64,000 bases of DNA from Schoenoplectus triqueter (lineage: Eukaryota > Streptophyta > Magnoliopsida > Poales > Cyperaceae). Made by a program: the position numbers and the translations under genes. Below are positions 46,042 to 57,330 of this stretch, piece after piece. Under the pieces are notes generated by a model. The model worked only from the letters and a program-made list of their open reading frames with translations, was not told the origin of the DNA and searched no databases. Within the stretch, counting starts at the first letter, position 1. Each line of letters starts with the position of its first letter. The stretch is taken from NCBI GenBank assembly GCA_964058805.1, contig CAXKVV010000081.1, forward strand, positions 496,001 to 560,000, given 5' to 3'.

Positions 46042-49000
46042 TTGGTATGGGAATGCTTTTAACTTGATTTCTTCGTGTAAATCCGACCCATCTCGTTCCA
46101 AGCATTATTTCTCATGTTGACATCTTTGTTTACACTCAATGACCTGCAAAATAACAAGAAATGCAGCAGTATCTCGAACTCGACATAAAAACTAAATAAA
46201 TTCTTAACAATTAACATAAAATGCATAGTTTTGGAGATAAAACCCTAATTGAATATAGTATATAAATGAGGCTTATCAATAAGCTAAGAGAGTTAGTTGA
46301 TACTACGATTAGAAGACACGTTAATATCTTATGTGTTCAGGAGACTAAATGGACATGTCAGAAAGCTAAGGAGGTAGAGAATACGGGATTCAAATTGTGG
46401 TACACAGGAAAAGAACGAAGTAGAAATGGTGTAGGCATCTTAATTGATAAGAGCCTCAAGAATGGAGTTGTCACAGTTAGGAGACAAGATGACATGATCA
46501 TCATAATCAAATTAATTTTTGGAGATTTGATCTTGAACGTCATCAGTGCGTATGCCCCATAAGTAGGTTTTAGCGATGATGTCAAGAGATAATTTTGGGA
46601 AGACTTAGAGGACATGTTTAGAGGAGTGCCTAACAGTGAAAAATTCTTCATTGTAGGTGATCTTAATGGTCATGTTGGCACAGTTAGAGAAGATTTGAGA
46701 GGGTACATGGGGGTTTTGAATATGGCGAACAGAATCAAAAGGGAGAAGACATCTTGAACTTCGCTATAGCTTATGACCTCATGGTAGCGAACACCTTATT
46801 TAGAAAGAAAAAATCATATTTAATTACTTTCAGCAGTGGCCAACACTCGAGCCAGATCGATTTTGTCCCGACTAGAAGAGAGGAGAGACTAAACTGCATG
46901 GATTGTAAGGTTATACCTGGTGAGTGTGTTGTCACACAACACAAACTTTTGGTGGCTGATTTTTGTTTTCAAGTATGTGTTCGACGAGATAGAGGCATGA
47001 AAATAACGATGACGAGGTGGTGGAAGCTCAAATGGGACGTTTCTCAGGTGTTTAAGAATATAGTTATTGAAGAAGGATCGTGAAACGAAGGAGATGATGC
47101 GGATAATATGCGGAAGAAGATGGCGACTCACATTCGGAAGGTGGCTATAGAGGTGTTTGGAGTAACTAGAGGAAATAAATGTGAACCTAAAGACACTTGG
47201 TGGTGGAATGATGAAGTACAAAAGGCTATCAATGAGAAGAAAGAATGTTATAAACGTTTACATCACAACAAGAGTGATGAAAACATACAGAAGTACAAAG
47301 AAGCTAGAAGAAATGCAAAAAAAAAACTGTGAGCGAAGCAAGGGGTCAGGCATACACGGAGTTGTATCGGAAATTAGATACGAAAGAGGTCGAAAATAAT
47401 GTTTACAAGATGTCTAAACTTCAAAAAAGAAAGACAAGAGACTTCCATCAAGTTAAATGTATTAAGGATGAGGCTGATAGACTTTTGGTGAAAGATGAGG
47501 AGATTAAGAACAAATGGAGAACATACTTCGATAAGCTATTCAACAATGAGAGTGAGAAAACCGCGATTGAGTTGGATGACTCAATTGACACCAATAGGCG
47601 ATTTATTCAGAGAATTCAAGAGTCTGAGGTGAAAAAAGCTTTAAAAAAGATGAAAACAGGTAAGGCGTTAGGACCGGATGACATCCTGATTGAGGTATGG
47701 AGATGTCTTGGAGATATAGCAATAGTGTGGCTCACTAAACTATTTAATACCATTTTTCAGTCCAATAAAATGCCTGATGAGTGGAGAAGAAGTATATTAG
47801 TACCAATCTTCAAGAATAAAAGAAATATTCAAAGTTATATTAATTACAGAGGAATTAAGCTCATGAGTCATACCATAAAGCTTTGGGAGAGAGTGATCGA
47901 GCACCGTTTAAGAAAATTGACAACTGTCTCTAAAAATCTGTTTGGTTTTATGCCTGGGAGGTTCACTATGGAGGCGATTTTCTTGATAAGATAACTTATG
48001 GAGAGACATCGAGAACAGAAGAATGACCTACATATGATATTTATTGATTTAGAGAAAGCGTATGATAAAATTCTGAGAAATATCATGTGATGAGCGCTCA
48101 AAAGGAAACTAGTCATAACAAAGTACTTTACCCTTATTAAGGATATGTATACAAATGCTGTGACTTATGTCAGAGCATATGACGGCGAGTCCGATATATT
48201 TTCTATTAAGATATGATTACATCAAGGGTCAACATTGAGTCCATATATTTTCACCTTAGTGATGGATGATATCACAAAGGACATACAAGAAAATATTCTT
48301 TAGTGTATGCTCTTTGCTGATGATGTGGTGCTGATTGACGAGAGCAAAATTGGAGTCAATCAGAAACTAGAGTTGTGGAGACTAACTTTAGAATCGAAAT
48401 ATTTTCTGCTTAGTAGGACAAAAACTGAATATATGAGGTGTCAGTTCAGCGGGGAAAACTTAGATGACGGAGATGTTAGTTTGGATGGACGAGTACTACC
48501 CATGAATGACACATTTCGGTATTTGGGATCGATGTTGCAGAGTGAAGGAGAGAACGACAAAGATGTTAGTCATAGAATAAGAGCTGGATGGGTAAAATAG
48601 AGACAAGCATCTGGTGTTCTTTGTGACAAAGTCCCAAACAAACTAAAAGGCAAGTTCCACAGGACGGTGATTAGACCTGCGATGTTGTATGACGCAGAAT
48701 GTTGGGCTACAAAAGAGCAACACATCTAGAATATGAGTGTAGCTGAAATGCAGATGTTGCGCTAGATATGTGGCCACAAGGAAAGATCGAATCAGAAATG
48801 ATGATATTAGGGACAAATTTGGGGTAACATCAATTCAAGAGAAGCTAGTCCAACATCGTTTGCGATGATTTGATCATATCCAACGAAGACCTCCTGAAGT
48901 ATCAGTACGCAGACATATTTTAAGTCGTCCTGAAAATATAAGAAGAGGAAGAGGTCGACCGAGACTGACATGGGAGGAAGCAATAAAAAGAGATTTAAAG

Positions 49001-49517
49001 GAATGAAATATACCCAAAGAGCTTGCTTTGGATAAGAGTGCGTGGAAGATAACGATTCATGTACCTGAACCATGATTTAGGAGTTAGAGTCTAATAGTAG
49101 AGTTATAGACTTTATATTCTTATATTTTTTAAGATTTTAGGATTTAGAATTTAGAAATAGATTTCAGAAATAGAGGTTTAGATAGAATTTTAGGATTTAG
49201 AATTTAGAATTAGGTTTTAAAATAAGATTTTAGGATTTAGAAATAGATTTTATAATAGAGGTTTATTGTACTATTATTATTATTGTTATTATTGCTACTA
49301 TTATTAGCATATTATCATTATCATTATCATATTTATTTATATATTATTATTATTATTTTATTTATTTATTTATTTTTCTTCCATCATATTCATTATTATC
49401 ACTGATATTTGAGATATTTGATCTTTTGTTTTCCGATTGGGTTTCATTTCTAGCCTACCCCAATTTATTTGGGATTAAAGGCTTTGTTGTTGTTGTAATT
49501 AATAAGTGAATAGAGTA

Positions 49518-49806
49518 CGGAGCTGAGTGATCTATGGAAGGATAGTTTATTTTTTAAATATCAATATAGATGTTGTTATGTAAATAAAGTGTGTTTAAAT
49601 ATCATGCAAATGAACTTTTATATGTAATAGATATCAAGTGCATACTGTACGCGACAATTATTTATATAAGTTTTGTAGTTGATTGGGGTGTTTAGTTGTC
49701 TTTTCGGCTAAAAGCTGCCATGGATACATCACCGCTTAACAACATCGGACCCCCACAAAATTTGAAAAAAAATGAATTTTCATGGCTAACCGTGCCTAGC
49801 AGTATC
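49518..49806. other. Intergenic, nothing recognised
   Basis: Short AT-rich stretch after the LINE's target duplication. Confidence 0.4.
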
Positions 49807-50084
49807 TAGTGTGGCTAGTCGGGCCTACCGTGTCGTGTCTAATCATATCATGCTTAATCGTGTTTCTGTATCGTACCGTGCCGTATTTCGTGTCGTGTCA
49901 TGTCGTGTACACCCTCCTAAATGTGTTGTGCCGTGTCGTGCCCTATAGTAGAAAAAATGAACACGGTACGCTTAAGACACGGCACGGTACGTATCACGTG
50001 CCATGTCTTAACCGTGTTGTGTCCTTATCACGTCGTATCGTTCGTACCGTGTTCAGCCACAGTGGCACGGTTTTGAGAACACTA
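49807..50084. mobile_element. Probable hAT-derived non-autonomous fragment
   Basis: It starts TAGTGTGGCTAG, ends with the inverse of TAGTGTTCTCAAAA, and is dense in CGTGTCGTGTC, ACCGTG and CACGGCACGG motifs, like the end of the split hAT element at 34210-34480. No 8-bp target duplication is evident, so either the ends are approximate or it has decayed. Confidence 0.55.
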
Positions 50085-52044
50085 CCTGTGGCGGCATGTT
50101 GATAATATAGTAATATTTTCGTGATTCGTGAAATATTGAGTGATGTTAAAATTTTAAGATTTTAATATAAATGGGTATAATTCAAAAATGGATCATTTCA
50201 TTTAAAATAATTAAAAATATATATTAAAATTTTAAAAATAAAAAAGAATATAAAATATTATTTATAATATTAAAAAATGTATTTTTTAAAAATTATTTTA
50301 TCCGAAATAAAATATCTTATATATTAAACTGACGAATTATTCGTGAAACATTTGGTTAAAAATAAAAAATAATTATTCACATATCATATTACCAAGGTTT
50401 TAAAATCTGGATTTCAAGATGCGTGCGGTTGACCACTGTATAGTGCATATACAACATGCGGGTGCATATGCGGTTCAGTATACAAATATGTATTCAAAAA
50501 AATTCTCACAATATTTGAATCGATCATTTATTTTTAAAAATTTTAAATGTAAAATAAGAAAATATAATAAGATATTAATACAAATTTGAATATTTTGTAT
50601 GAAAAATATCATATAATTAATTTATAAGGTTAATACGATAAATATTTTAAAAAATAACACACATTATTAAATATGCGGATGTATATTTTTATGTATGAGA
50701 CACCACACCGCATAAACATAAACGGACCCATACGACCACATTTTAAAACAATGCACATTACTATGACTGATAGAGCTATAGCGACTCCTTGTATAGCTGC
50801 AGTTTGTCCCACAGACCACAGTCAAATTTGAAGTAGCACAAGTTACATGACACCGGTCTAAGTCTTTACCTATCTTGGTTTGACGCTGCTTGTCTATTTA
50901 TTCCACTTTTTTTTTTCCAATTTAATGCCTTATATTATATTTTTGAGAAAAAAAAATTATCTTTTTGACGCAATAACCAATATGGTCCTATAACAAAATG
51001 ATTTGTTCATTTTATTCTATTTAGTTAATAAAGTTTTGGTCCAACAAAAGAAAACATACGACTTTTCTAAAAATGGGAGAAATCTTTAATCCTCAGTGAT
51101 TTAGAGCTGACTATCCGATTTCATAGTTGGACGGTTGGGAATTGATGAAAAACTAGATTTCTTTAGAATTCCTTCTTTTTTATGAACAACTGAGATCTAG
51201 GCGGGTATACGTATATAATAAAGCTATGAACCATCCTATGATATTGATGCATTATGTACAATCTAAAACAAAGTATAAAAGAATTCCGTCCGATCAGGGG
51301 CGGGCCAGCTTTTTGATTTTGGGTGCCAAAAAGAAAAAAAGATACATATAATACAAAAATCAATATATTTCAATTAGATTAATAAAGTAAAATGATATTG
51401 TCAGACTACATGCTTTTTAAAAAAAACAGATTATCTGCTTGATTTTTCGTACTTACAAATCATAACAGATTGTGAGAAATAGACAAGGGACATGCAGAAA
51501 TTTCATAAATGAATATCGGACCAACCGACCAGATTCACTATCAGATTTTATAAATGAAGTTCTTACCTACTTGCCTTGTCAATCGGTGAGATACAGAGAT
51601 GAATGGGGTAGCATCGATCAAAAAGATAGATGCACAGCGATGAATAGGCGATCCTCGAACTAGAAAGACAAAGGACGCGAGACTGGGAGAGAAGACGATC
51701 AGAATCAGACGAAGCGATTTCAAAGGGCTTTTGACGAGTGAGTGATAAGGCAAAAATATTTGAAGGTTTTTGGGCAAAAATATCAGACGAGACCAATCAT
51801 GGCGACGAGTGATTGGTTTTTGGGCTATTATTATATATTTGAAGGGCATTTGACGCTGTGCATATTTCAAACAAAAAATAATATATTTGAAATTGGGCTG
51901 TTGTTTTAGATCTCCAAGTACTTCAAGGGAATTGGGCTGTCCGCTGTTGGAAACTTGGGGGGTGTGAGTCTAAACTTTTCTACCGAATAACAACTGTAAA
52001 TAATCTCTCTAAAATTAATTTATCGATTCATGGGGGATTTGGCA
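50085..52044. other. AT-rich intergenic, no gene seen
   Basis: No family motif is present in any frame. 50395-50760 has a weak inverted relation (TTTTAAAATC near 50398; CATTTTAAAACAATG near 50740) and may be a decayed MITE. The open frames at 51472-51870 show nothing recognisable. Confidence 0.4.
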
Positions 52045-53035
52045 CAGATTTTTTTAGTAAATAAAAAAAATAAATCAATGAAACTCGTAAGATTTGTTGG
52101 GATTTTAGTCGAGATAGCCTGGACCGAGTTTCAAACTTGATTTCAGATGCCGGGACCGAGTTTGAAACTTGGTCCCAGTTTTTTTACGTTTATATATTAT
52201 ATTAAAAATAAAGCACAACAGTTAGTAGATTGATCTAAAATATTACAACAAGAATTAAAATAAAATTTTACAAAAATAAATATAAGCACGATTAATACAT
52301 TGTTCTAAAATAATGTCAAACATAACAACAAAAAACATAAACACCGAAATTTCTCACAACAATTAAAATTCAATTGTTCTGGCAAATATAACAACAAACT
52401 AGCATGAATCTGCCTTTTCAAGTCATGAAGATTTTATTGTCTCGTCGGCAGAAAATATGCATGTGACATGAATGTTGTAACCCACGCCGGTTAAATGTTC
52501 AGGATTTGACCTCCGTGATACACGTTGATCAACAACATTTTGTCTCTACAGTATGAACAATCAACCCTACTGTTAGTGTATTTTAATTTTACAGCAAAAA
52601 ATAATAGTCCAAATAGGAAAAAAACTTACAATGTTGATGAGACAAGAGTGGTGAATATGGATCGGCTCTGGATCTGTCGAAAAAGAAATTTTCAGTTCAA
52701 AGCTCTTGCAACAGTAACAATGACGATTTTGAAGAAATGATTGGCTGAGGAAAATGAAGAAGAAAGGGGCTGGATGTGCTATATATTAGTAGGAAGCTAG
52801 GATCGAGTTTAAAACTCGGTCCAAAGAAGCTGGACCGAGTTTTAAACTCGGTTCCAGCTTCCTGTAATTTTCAAATACACACAAACATAAAAAAAAAACT
52901 GAGACCGGGTTTCAAACTCGGTTCCGGCACCTAGAACCGAGTTTAAAACTCGATTCAGGCTATCTCGGCTAAATTTTCACCAAATCTTACCGGTTCCATT
53001 GATTTATTTCTTTTATTTAGTAAAAAAAAAATGTG
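52045..53035 (-). mobile_element. Deleted MULE, 991 bp
   Basis: The ends CAGATTTTTTTAGTAAATAAA and the inverse at 53001-53035 match, with AAATCAATG and GATAGCCTG further in on both sides. The flanks GATTTGGCA (52036-52044) and ATCTTGGCA (53036-53044) could be a decayed 9-bp target duplication. Six palindromic CCGAGTTT-type motifs lie in it. The inside keeps only the N-terminal transposase piece (about 52380-52545, minus; MLLINVYHGGQILN), closely related to 23590-23756. Confidence 0.75.
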
Positions 53036-54082
53036 ATCTTGGCACTGCGTTCGACCCTAAACCTTCCCGCTCATTTACCCCTGTGTTTCGATTCTTTCGA
53101 TAATTTTCATGTAATTTAATTGCATGTGTTATATGGAGGCTTACATCAAGTTTTGCGATTAAAGGTGTAAAACAAATGATCGAATCTGATAACAGATGAG
53201 AAAATTATATTTTTCACACATTCTTCTGTCATAAGCTCGAAAAAATGAGAGCTCAGTTCTGTTTTTGTTTGAAACCACTTCCTTTTTGTATTTGGCAGGG
53301 TATAATTTTTTTTGTTCCTCCCTAATCAAAGGGCAAAAATGTAAGAATGTGATTGTGGTTTTGTATTTGTTTGTAATATTAATATCGCACAACACAGAAC
53401 CTCATCATGCTCATTTTTATGAAGAGTTATCTAAATGGTATAACAATTATGTATTCATGTTATTTTTTTTATTAGCTTAATCTTATTTTTTATGGCTGAA
53501 TTATAATTTTATTTTTTGTATAAAGAAATGTTTGAAAGATTTTGGGTTGAGGCAGAGAGGCTTCTTCGGTACTGTCATATATAAAAATTATAAAATGATG
53601 GGTGTAATTTGTAGAGAAGTCTGTTAAAATTTCACAGAGTTTGTGTTTCCTTGGTGACAACAATATAAGATTTATGGGTCAATGAACTACAATTACAGAG
53701 CACGAATGACTCCATCTTGGAAATGGTATAAAGCTTAATATTGCATTTGTTTTGTTATTCTAATTGATATTAACTAACCAGTGAACGAATTTTGTGGTGA
53801 TAAAAGAGTTGGTGTTCTTGATTCAATGAACTTCAAACAGTACTGGCTCGGGACCAAAGCCTGGTATTGCCATCACACCTACTTTTCTTTTTTATTTATA
53901 CTATATGTTTATCTTTAGTTCTGAAGATGATTTATTTTGTTTCCAAATTAATCACAGGAGAGAGAAGTCACTTAGCCTTCTTACTTAGAATTTCTTATCC
54001 AACCCATTAACACATTGTTCAAGTACTAAATCGATATCAAACTCTGTGCATGTACAAACCTGCCATGAAGTTTGGGATTTGA
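53036..54082. other. Intergenic, nothing recognised
   Basis: AT-rich; the open frames at 53159-53480 have no family motif. Confidence 0.4.
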
Positions 54083-54110
54083 GGTTTAGGGTTTAGGGTT
54101 TTAGGGTTTG
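54083..54110 (+). repeat. Short interstitial telomere-like tract
   Basis: GGTTTAGGGTTTAGGG and then TTTTAGGGTTTG: about three to four units of the plant telomere heptamer TTTAGGG, with one unit carrying an extra T. It is followed by degenerate TTTAGAGTTTTGGG-type sequence to about 54150. Confidence 0.8.
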
Positions 54111-54439
54111 AGATTTTACGCTTTAGAGTTTTGGGTTTACGATTTAGGTTTTAGGCTGGCCAAATCATTCTAACCTATTATTTAAATACTTTGTCTCATT
54201 AATGAAGATACCTTAATTGCAATCCGATATTTGAGAAAAAATCAACAGCATTTTTTTTTTGCTCCTCGAGTACGCCAATGCACATTTACATGTACGTATG
54301 TACTCGTAGGAGCAAAAAGAGAAATACTAGTATCGAATTATTCTCAGACACCAGAATGCAACTAAGGTACCTTCACAAATTCTAAATGAGATAAAGTATT
54401 CAAAGTGCAGTCTCAATGGAGACTATTCGAGATTAATTT

Positions 54440-54741
54440 CTATTAAAAAACTGTTAGGAAATATGAAGCGCTAGCTTTTCCTAACGGTTTTTTAGTAGAA
54501 ACCGTTAGGAAATGTAGCGACATTAGTTTTCCTAATGATTTTTTTTATTAAAAACCGTTAGGAAAAGTCCAATGACCTTTTTTTATACTTTTCAGGACAT
54601 TTTTCTTACGTTTTTCCCAATAACTGTTACAAAATAGTTTAAAAAAAAAAAATTCAAAATGCCACCGCCCAAATTTTCTAACGGTTTTCTTTAAAAATCA
54701 TTACTAAATTAGTGTTAGTAAATGTCAGTTCTATTGTAGTG
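54440..54741 (-). mobile_element. CACTA (En/Spm-type) transposon end
   Basis: On the minus strand the end reads CACTACAATAGAACTG from 54741, the diagnostic CACTA terminus. Inside are repeated AACGGTTT / AACCGTTAGGAAA motifs (54450, 54479, 54508, 54555, 54696) in both orientations, typical subterminal repeats. The other terminus was not found; the element is truncated or very diverged. Confidence 0.7.
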
Positions 54742-55062
54742 TGATCCCACAGAATTAAGAAAAATAGCTTATTTTAGTAAATTGTACATAAGTTTGTAAT
54801 AAAGTATATCAATAAAATTATCAGTCAATGATTTATAGAATATTTGAAATATATATATTGAACAAATTATTAACTTAAGCGGTTTATTTTCATTATTTAA
54901 ATAATTTAATGAATAACTTTTTATTTTTTAAATTGTCTTTCGGTAAAAGTATATTGCAATAATGGTTTTAGGTATGAAGGAAGTATTTATTCATAATTCT
55001 ACTGCAACTTCCCAAACATAACGATATGCACTGCAAGTATTGCGTTGCAACTACTGACAATT
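54742..55062. other. AT-rich intergenic
   Basis: Nothing recognised. Confidence 0.4.
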
Positions 55063-55489
55063 TAGGGTGTTAATGGATCAGGTCGGGTTCAGTTTGGGTC
55101 AAGTCACATTATTTTATTATTTTTCTTGTTCCGATCCGAATCCGACCCGATTAAATTCAGGTAAAAAAATCTTGATCCATACCCAACCCGACCCGTATAA
55201 AATAATTAAATATTTTTATATAATTTTAAGTAATAAAATATTAATTAATTTATAAATAATCTTAATTAGTATATAATTAGTGTATATCTAAGCTTTAATT
55301 AATACTAAATCACAACATTAATTTAAAAAATATAATTAATCGGGTTGACCGGAACCCGACCCGACCTGATTTGGATCAAAAAAATTAAACTCATACCCGA
55401 CCCATTTATCTTTGAATCATGTCGGGTCAGGTCGGATTCGAATCAGGTTAGATTAACCCGTCGAATCGGATCAAAAATTGACACCCCTA
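55063..55489. mobile_element. hAT-like MITE, diverged
   Basis: The ends TAGGGTGTTAATGGATC and the inverse of TAGGGGTGTCAATTTT are imperfect inverted repeats. Subterminal CGGGTC/GACCCG motifs lie on both sides (GGTCGGGTTC, CCGACCCGAT, AACCCGACCCGACC). The 8-bp flanks (TGACAATT, AAACAAAC) do not match, so the target duplication has decayed or the family differs. Confidence 0.6.
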
Positions 55490-56415
55490 AAACAAACTAC
55501 ATGCAAACAGAGAGAGCTCATGACCTAGTACTGCAGATCATCGTTGTCGGTTCTAGCTAGTGTCAATTCATACATCAGCAGAAAGTTTTCATTATATTAT
55601 AGAAAGATTTAGTTTAAAAATAAGATTCTGGGAATGACTATAGATTAATTTTGCTGTCTGCGCACTGCATAATTTCCAATTCCGTATTTTATACATTTCT
55701 TCAAAATATCAGTTGCTAAAATTTCATACTTGGATTTATTTTTCTAATCTGGACCAGTTGCTACAATCGAAGGAAAAAAAAGGAATCTACGCAAGAGGTG
55801 TTAATTAATCTGAAAAGCAAATTAATATCTACATGTCTTTTCTTTAAATTTTTTTTGGTGACTAGTATCAAAAGACTCCTTCGGAATCACAAAGCGATAT
55901 TAATCTATTTTTTTTCGAAATAAAATAGTGAAAATAATTTTACAATAAAATTTCGGTGGTGCAAGTTCCCAGCAGAAATATATAGCATGTCTCCGGAATT
56001 TTTCCAAGTTTGTCCAGTATATATATTGGAGAAATTTAAAAATAAGAAGTCGCTGTATCGTGCCATTTGAAAAATTCAAAATTCTCAAGAACTCTGGCTG
56101 ATATATTGTGTTATTTGAAAGCATCGTCAAATGGGATCATGATAGATCGATAGGAATTAAGAAAGCGTTACCATTGAAAATTTCAGGGGATCTACAACGT
56201 GTGTATGTCAAAGAAATTGTCAAATTACATGAATTCATGAACTCGATCGTTCCCAGTTTTTGAACTTCCAGCCTGTCGATTGGCTCCTATATATATGAAC
56301 ATTAATTGTATACACAATACTATTTTACATAGGAAACAGCAGGGGCGACGCACATGTTGGCTTAATTACCAAACAAATAAAGAAATCAAAGACTAAAAAT
56401 TGTGCTTATGATTGG
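55490..56415. other. Intergenic and 3' flank of GT31-D
   Basis: AT-rich; no gene was recognised. Confidence 0.45.
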
Positions 56416-57330
56416 TCAAAGATGGTAGAATGGGGATGGCTTGAGACCACCTGTCACGTTGAAGTTCTTCAATGTCACCATCCAAGTGAAATCGTTCTTC
56501 AGCACATGCACTGCAATTGTGTTGTTCCGGAAGTCCTTCGGCTCGACACCATGAAAATCGTACATTCTATCTCTCATGTTGAATCTGTTCTTCCCTTTCC
56601 CCCCTACACCGAGCCACACCGCCAAGGTGATGTCCTCGAGACCGTGTGTATGAGTCTGAGCAAATTCCGAATCCGCAATATACTGTACCAGGTCCCAGGA
56701 AAGCACATACCCCATTCCGACAAAGTATGGAGGATTGTCCTGATCTAAAGGAGGGTAGCCTTTACCTAAATATGTATCCTCTCTAGGTTTATCTCGTAAT
56801 GCCTGAGATAATTTGTCGAGTCTGAAGTATGCATCATCGTCGGCTTTCATGACAAAGTCGTATGGTCGTTCTTCCTCGGGAAACATCTTTGGTAAGCTCG
56901 AGAAGTACGTGTACGTCTTTCCTTCATCCATGTTTTCAGTGCAATTTAGGATGATTATGTCATGATAAGTGAGGACCTCCATGCCGATGAAAACTTTTTG
57001 TTCGTCAGTCTTGAGTTTGCAAAATACAAAACGAATGTCTATTTGAACATAACTAGGGATCATTGGCTTCTGTAATGCATAGGCCATGCGTATGATATGC
57101 CGCCTTTTGGTTTTCTCAGGCAGAGTTAGAACACCAAGTAGGAGTTTGAATTCGGGTTTTGAGTCTGGAGGTGGCGGTGTCGGCTCGGCTGGTGGTGGTG
57201 GTTGGCAGTTTGAGAAAAAGCTGAGCTCGAGGTAGCTATTAGAATTCGGGACCAAGAAAATCATAGTTAGCAAGACAACAGGAAGAAAGACGAGTGGAAT
57301 TGGTTTGTAAGAAAAGGTCTTCTCAGACAT
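56416..57330 (-). CDS. GT31-D: beta-1,3-galactosyltransferase-like protein, single exon
   Basis: An intact 304-aa family 31 glycosyltransferase, expected in the Golgi. The start at 57330 (MSEKTFSYKP) is chosen because it aligns with GT31-C (MFEKNISHN); an upstream in-frame ATG at 57432 would add 34 hydrophilic residues before the anchor and is less likely. A membrane anchor is at about 11-27 (IPLVFLPVVLLTMIFLV), followed by a proline-rich stem (PPPPAEPTPPPP). The domain then has FKLLLGVLTLPEKTKRRHII, FVFCKLKTDEQ, HDIIILNCTENMDEGKTYTY and DDD at 164-166 (KADDDAYFRL). The end is FNVTGGL..SPFYHL. It is closest to C by eye, and also intronless. Confidence 0.93.
   Translation of the reverse strand: MSEKTFSYKPIPLVFLPVVLLTMIFLVPNSNSYLELSFFSNCQPPPPAEPTPPPPDSKPEFKLLLGVLTLPEKTKRRHIIRMAYALQKPMIPSYVQIDIRFVFCKLKTDEQKVFIGMEVLTYHDIIILNCTENMDEGKTYTYFSSLPKMFPEEERPYDFVMKADDDAYFRLDKLSQALRDKPREDTYLGKGYPPLDQDNPPYFVGMGYVLSWDLVQYIADSEFAQTHTHGLEDITLAVWLGVGGKGKNRFNMRDRMYDFHGVEPKDFRNNTIAVHVLKNDFTWMVTLKNFNVTGGLKPSPFYHL

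Larger units (their letters stand above)
42725..46278 (-). mobile_element. Athila-like Ty3 LTR element, gag only, young, with truncated 3' LTR
   Basis: A perfect 5-bp target duplication ATAAG flanks it (42720-42724 and 46279-46283). The element reads on the minus strand. The 5' LTR is 46278-44901 (1378 bp). The primer site, gag and a 277-bp remnant of the 3' LTR (42725-43001) follow; pol and about 1.1 kb of the 3' LTR are deleted. The two LTR pieces differ at 3 of about 277 positions, which suggests a recent insertion. Both outer ends and the duplication are intact, so the deletion happened after insertion. It splits the LINE exactly between codons of its endonuclease. Confidence 0.93.
42690..49075 (+). 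pseudogene. RTE LINE endonuclease-reverse transcriptase pseudogene
   Basis: The coding starts near the end of the leader (NVRSLTDK at about 42700-42724), is cut by the Athila insertion, and resumes LRELVDTT at 46283. An apurinic-type endonuclease follows (VQETKWTCQKAKEVENTGFK, then NGVGILIDKS, ISAYAP), then a linker (TWWWNDEVQKAINEKK). The reverse transcriptase runs through GPDDILIEVWR, ILVPIFKNK, YRGIKLMSHTIKLWERVIEH, FGFMPGR, MIFIDLEKAYDK and the catalytic FADD (about 48307-48321). The end has the conserved RRGRGRPRLTWEEA-like stretch near 48940-48980. Several frameshifts and stops break it (46560, 47083, 47332, 47992, 48088, 48301), so it is dead. Confidence 0.92.
42290..49496 (+). mobile_element. 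Full-length RTE-type LINE, interrupted by an Athila-like element
   Basis: It begins at 42290 and ends GGGATTAAAGGCTTTG plus (TTG)n at 49496. A 21-bp target duplication (AATTAATAA then GTGAATAGAGTA) lies at 49497-49517; its left copy is split by the Harbinger MITE (41168-41176 and 42278-42289). Without the Athila insert and its duplication, the LINE is 3648 bp, a full RTE length. The 5' leader has three GGTCGT/GTGACGC-rich repeat units (about 42430-42600). Short tandem-repeat tails rather than poly(A) are characteristic of RTE elements. Confidence 0.93.

Noticed and set aside
55055..55497. 8-bp target duplication for the hAT-like MITE
   Set aside because: The flanks TGACAATT and AAACAAAC do not match.
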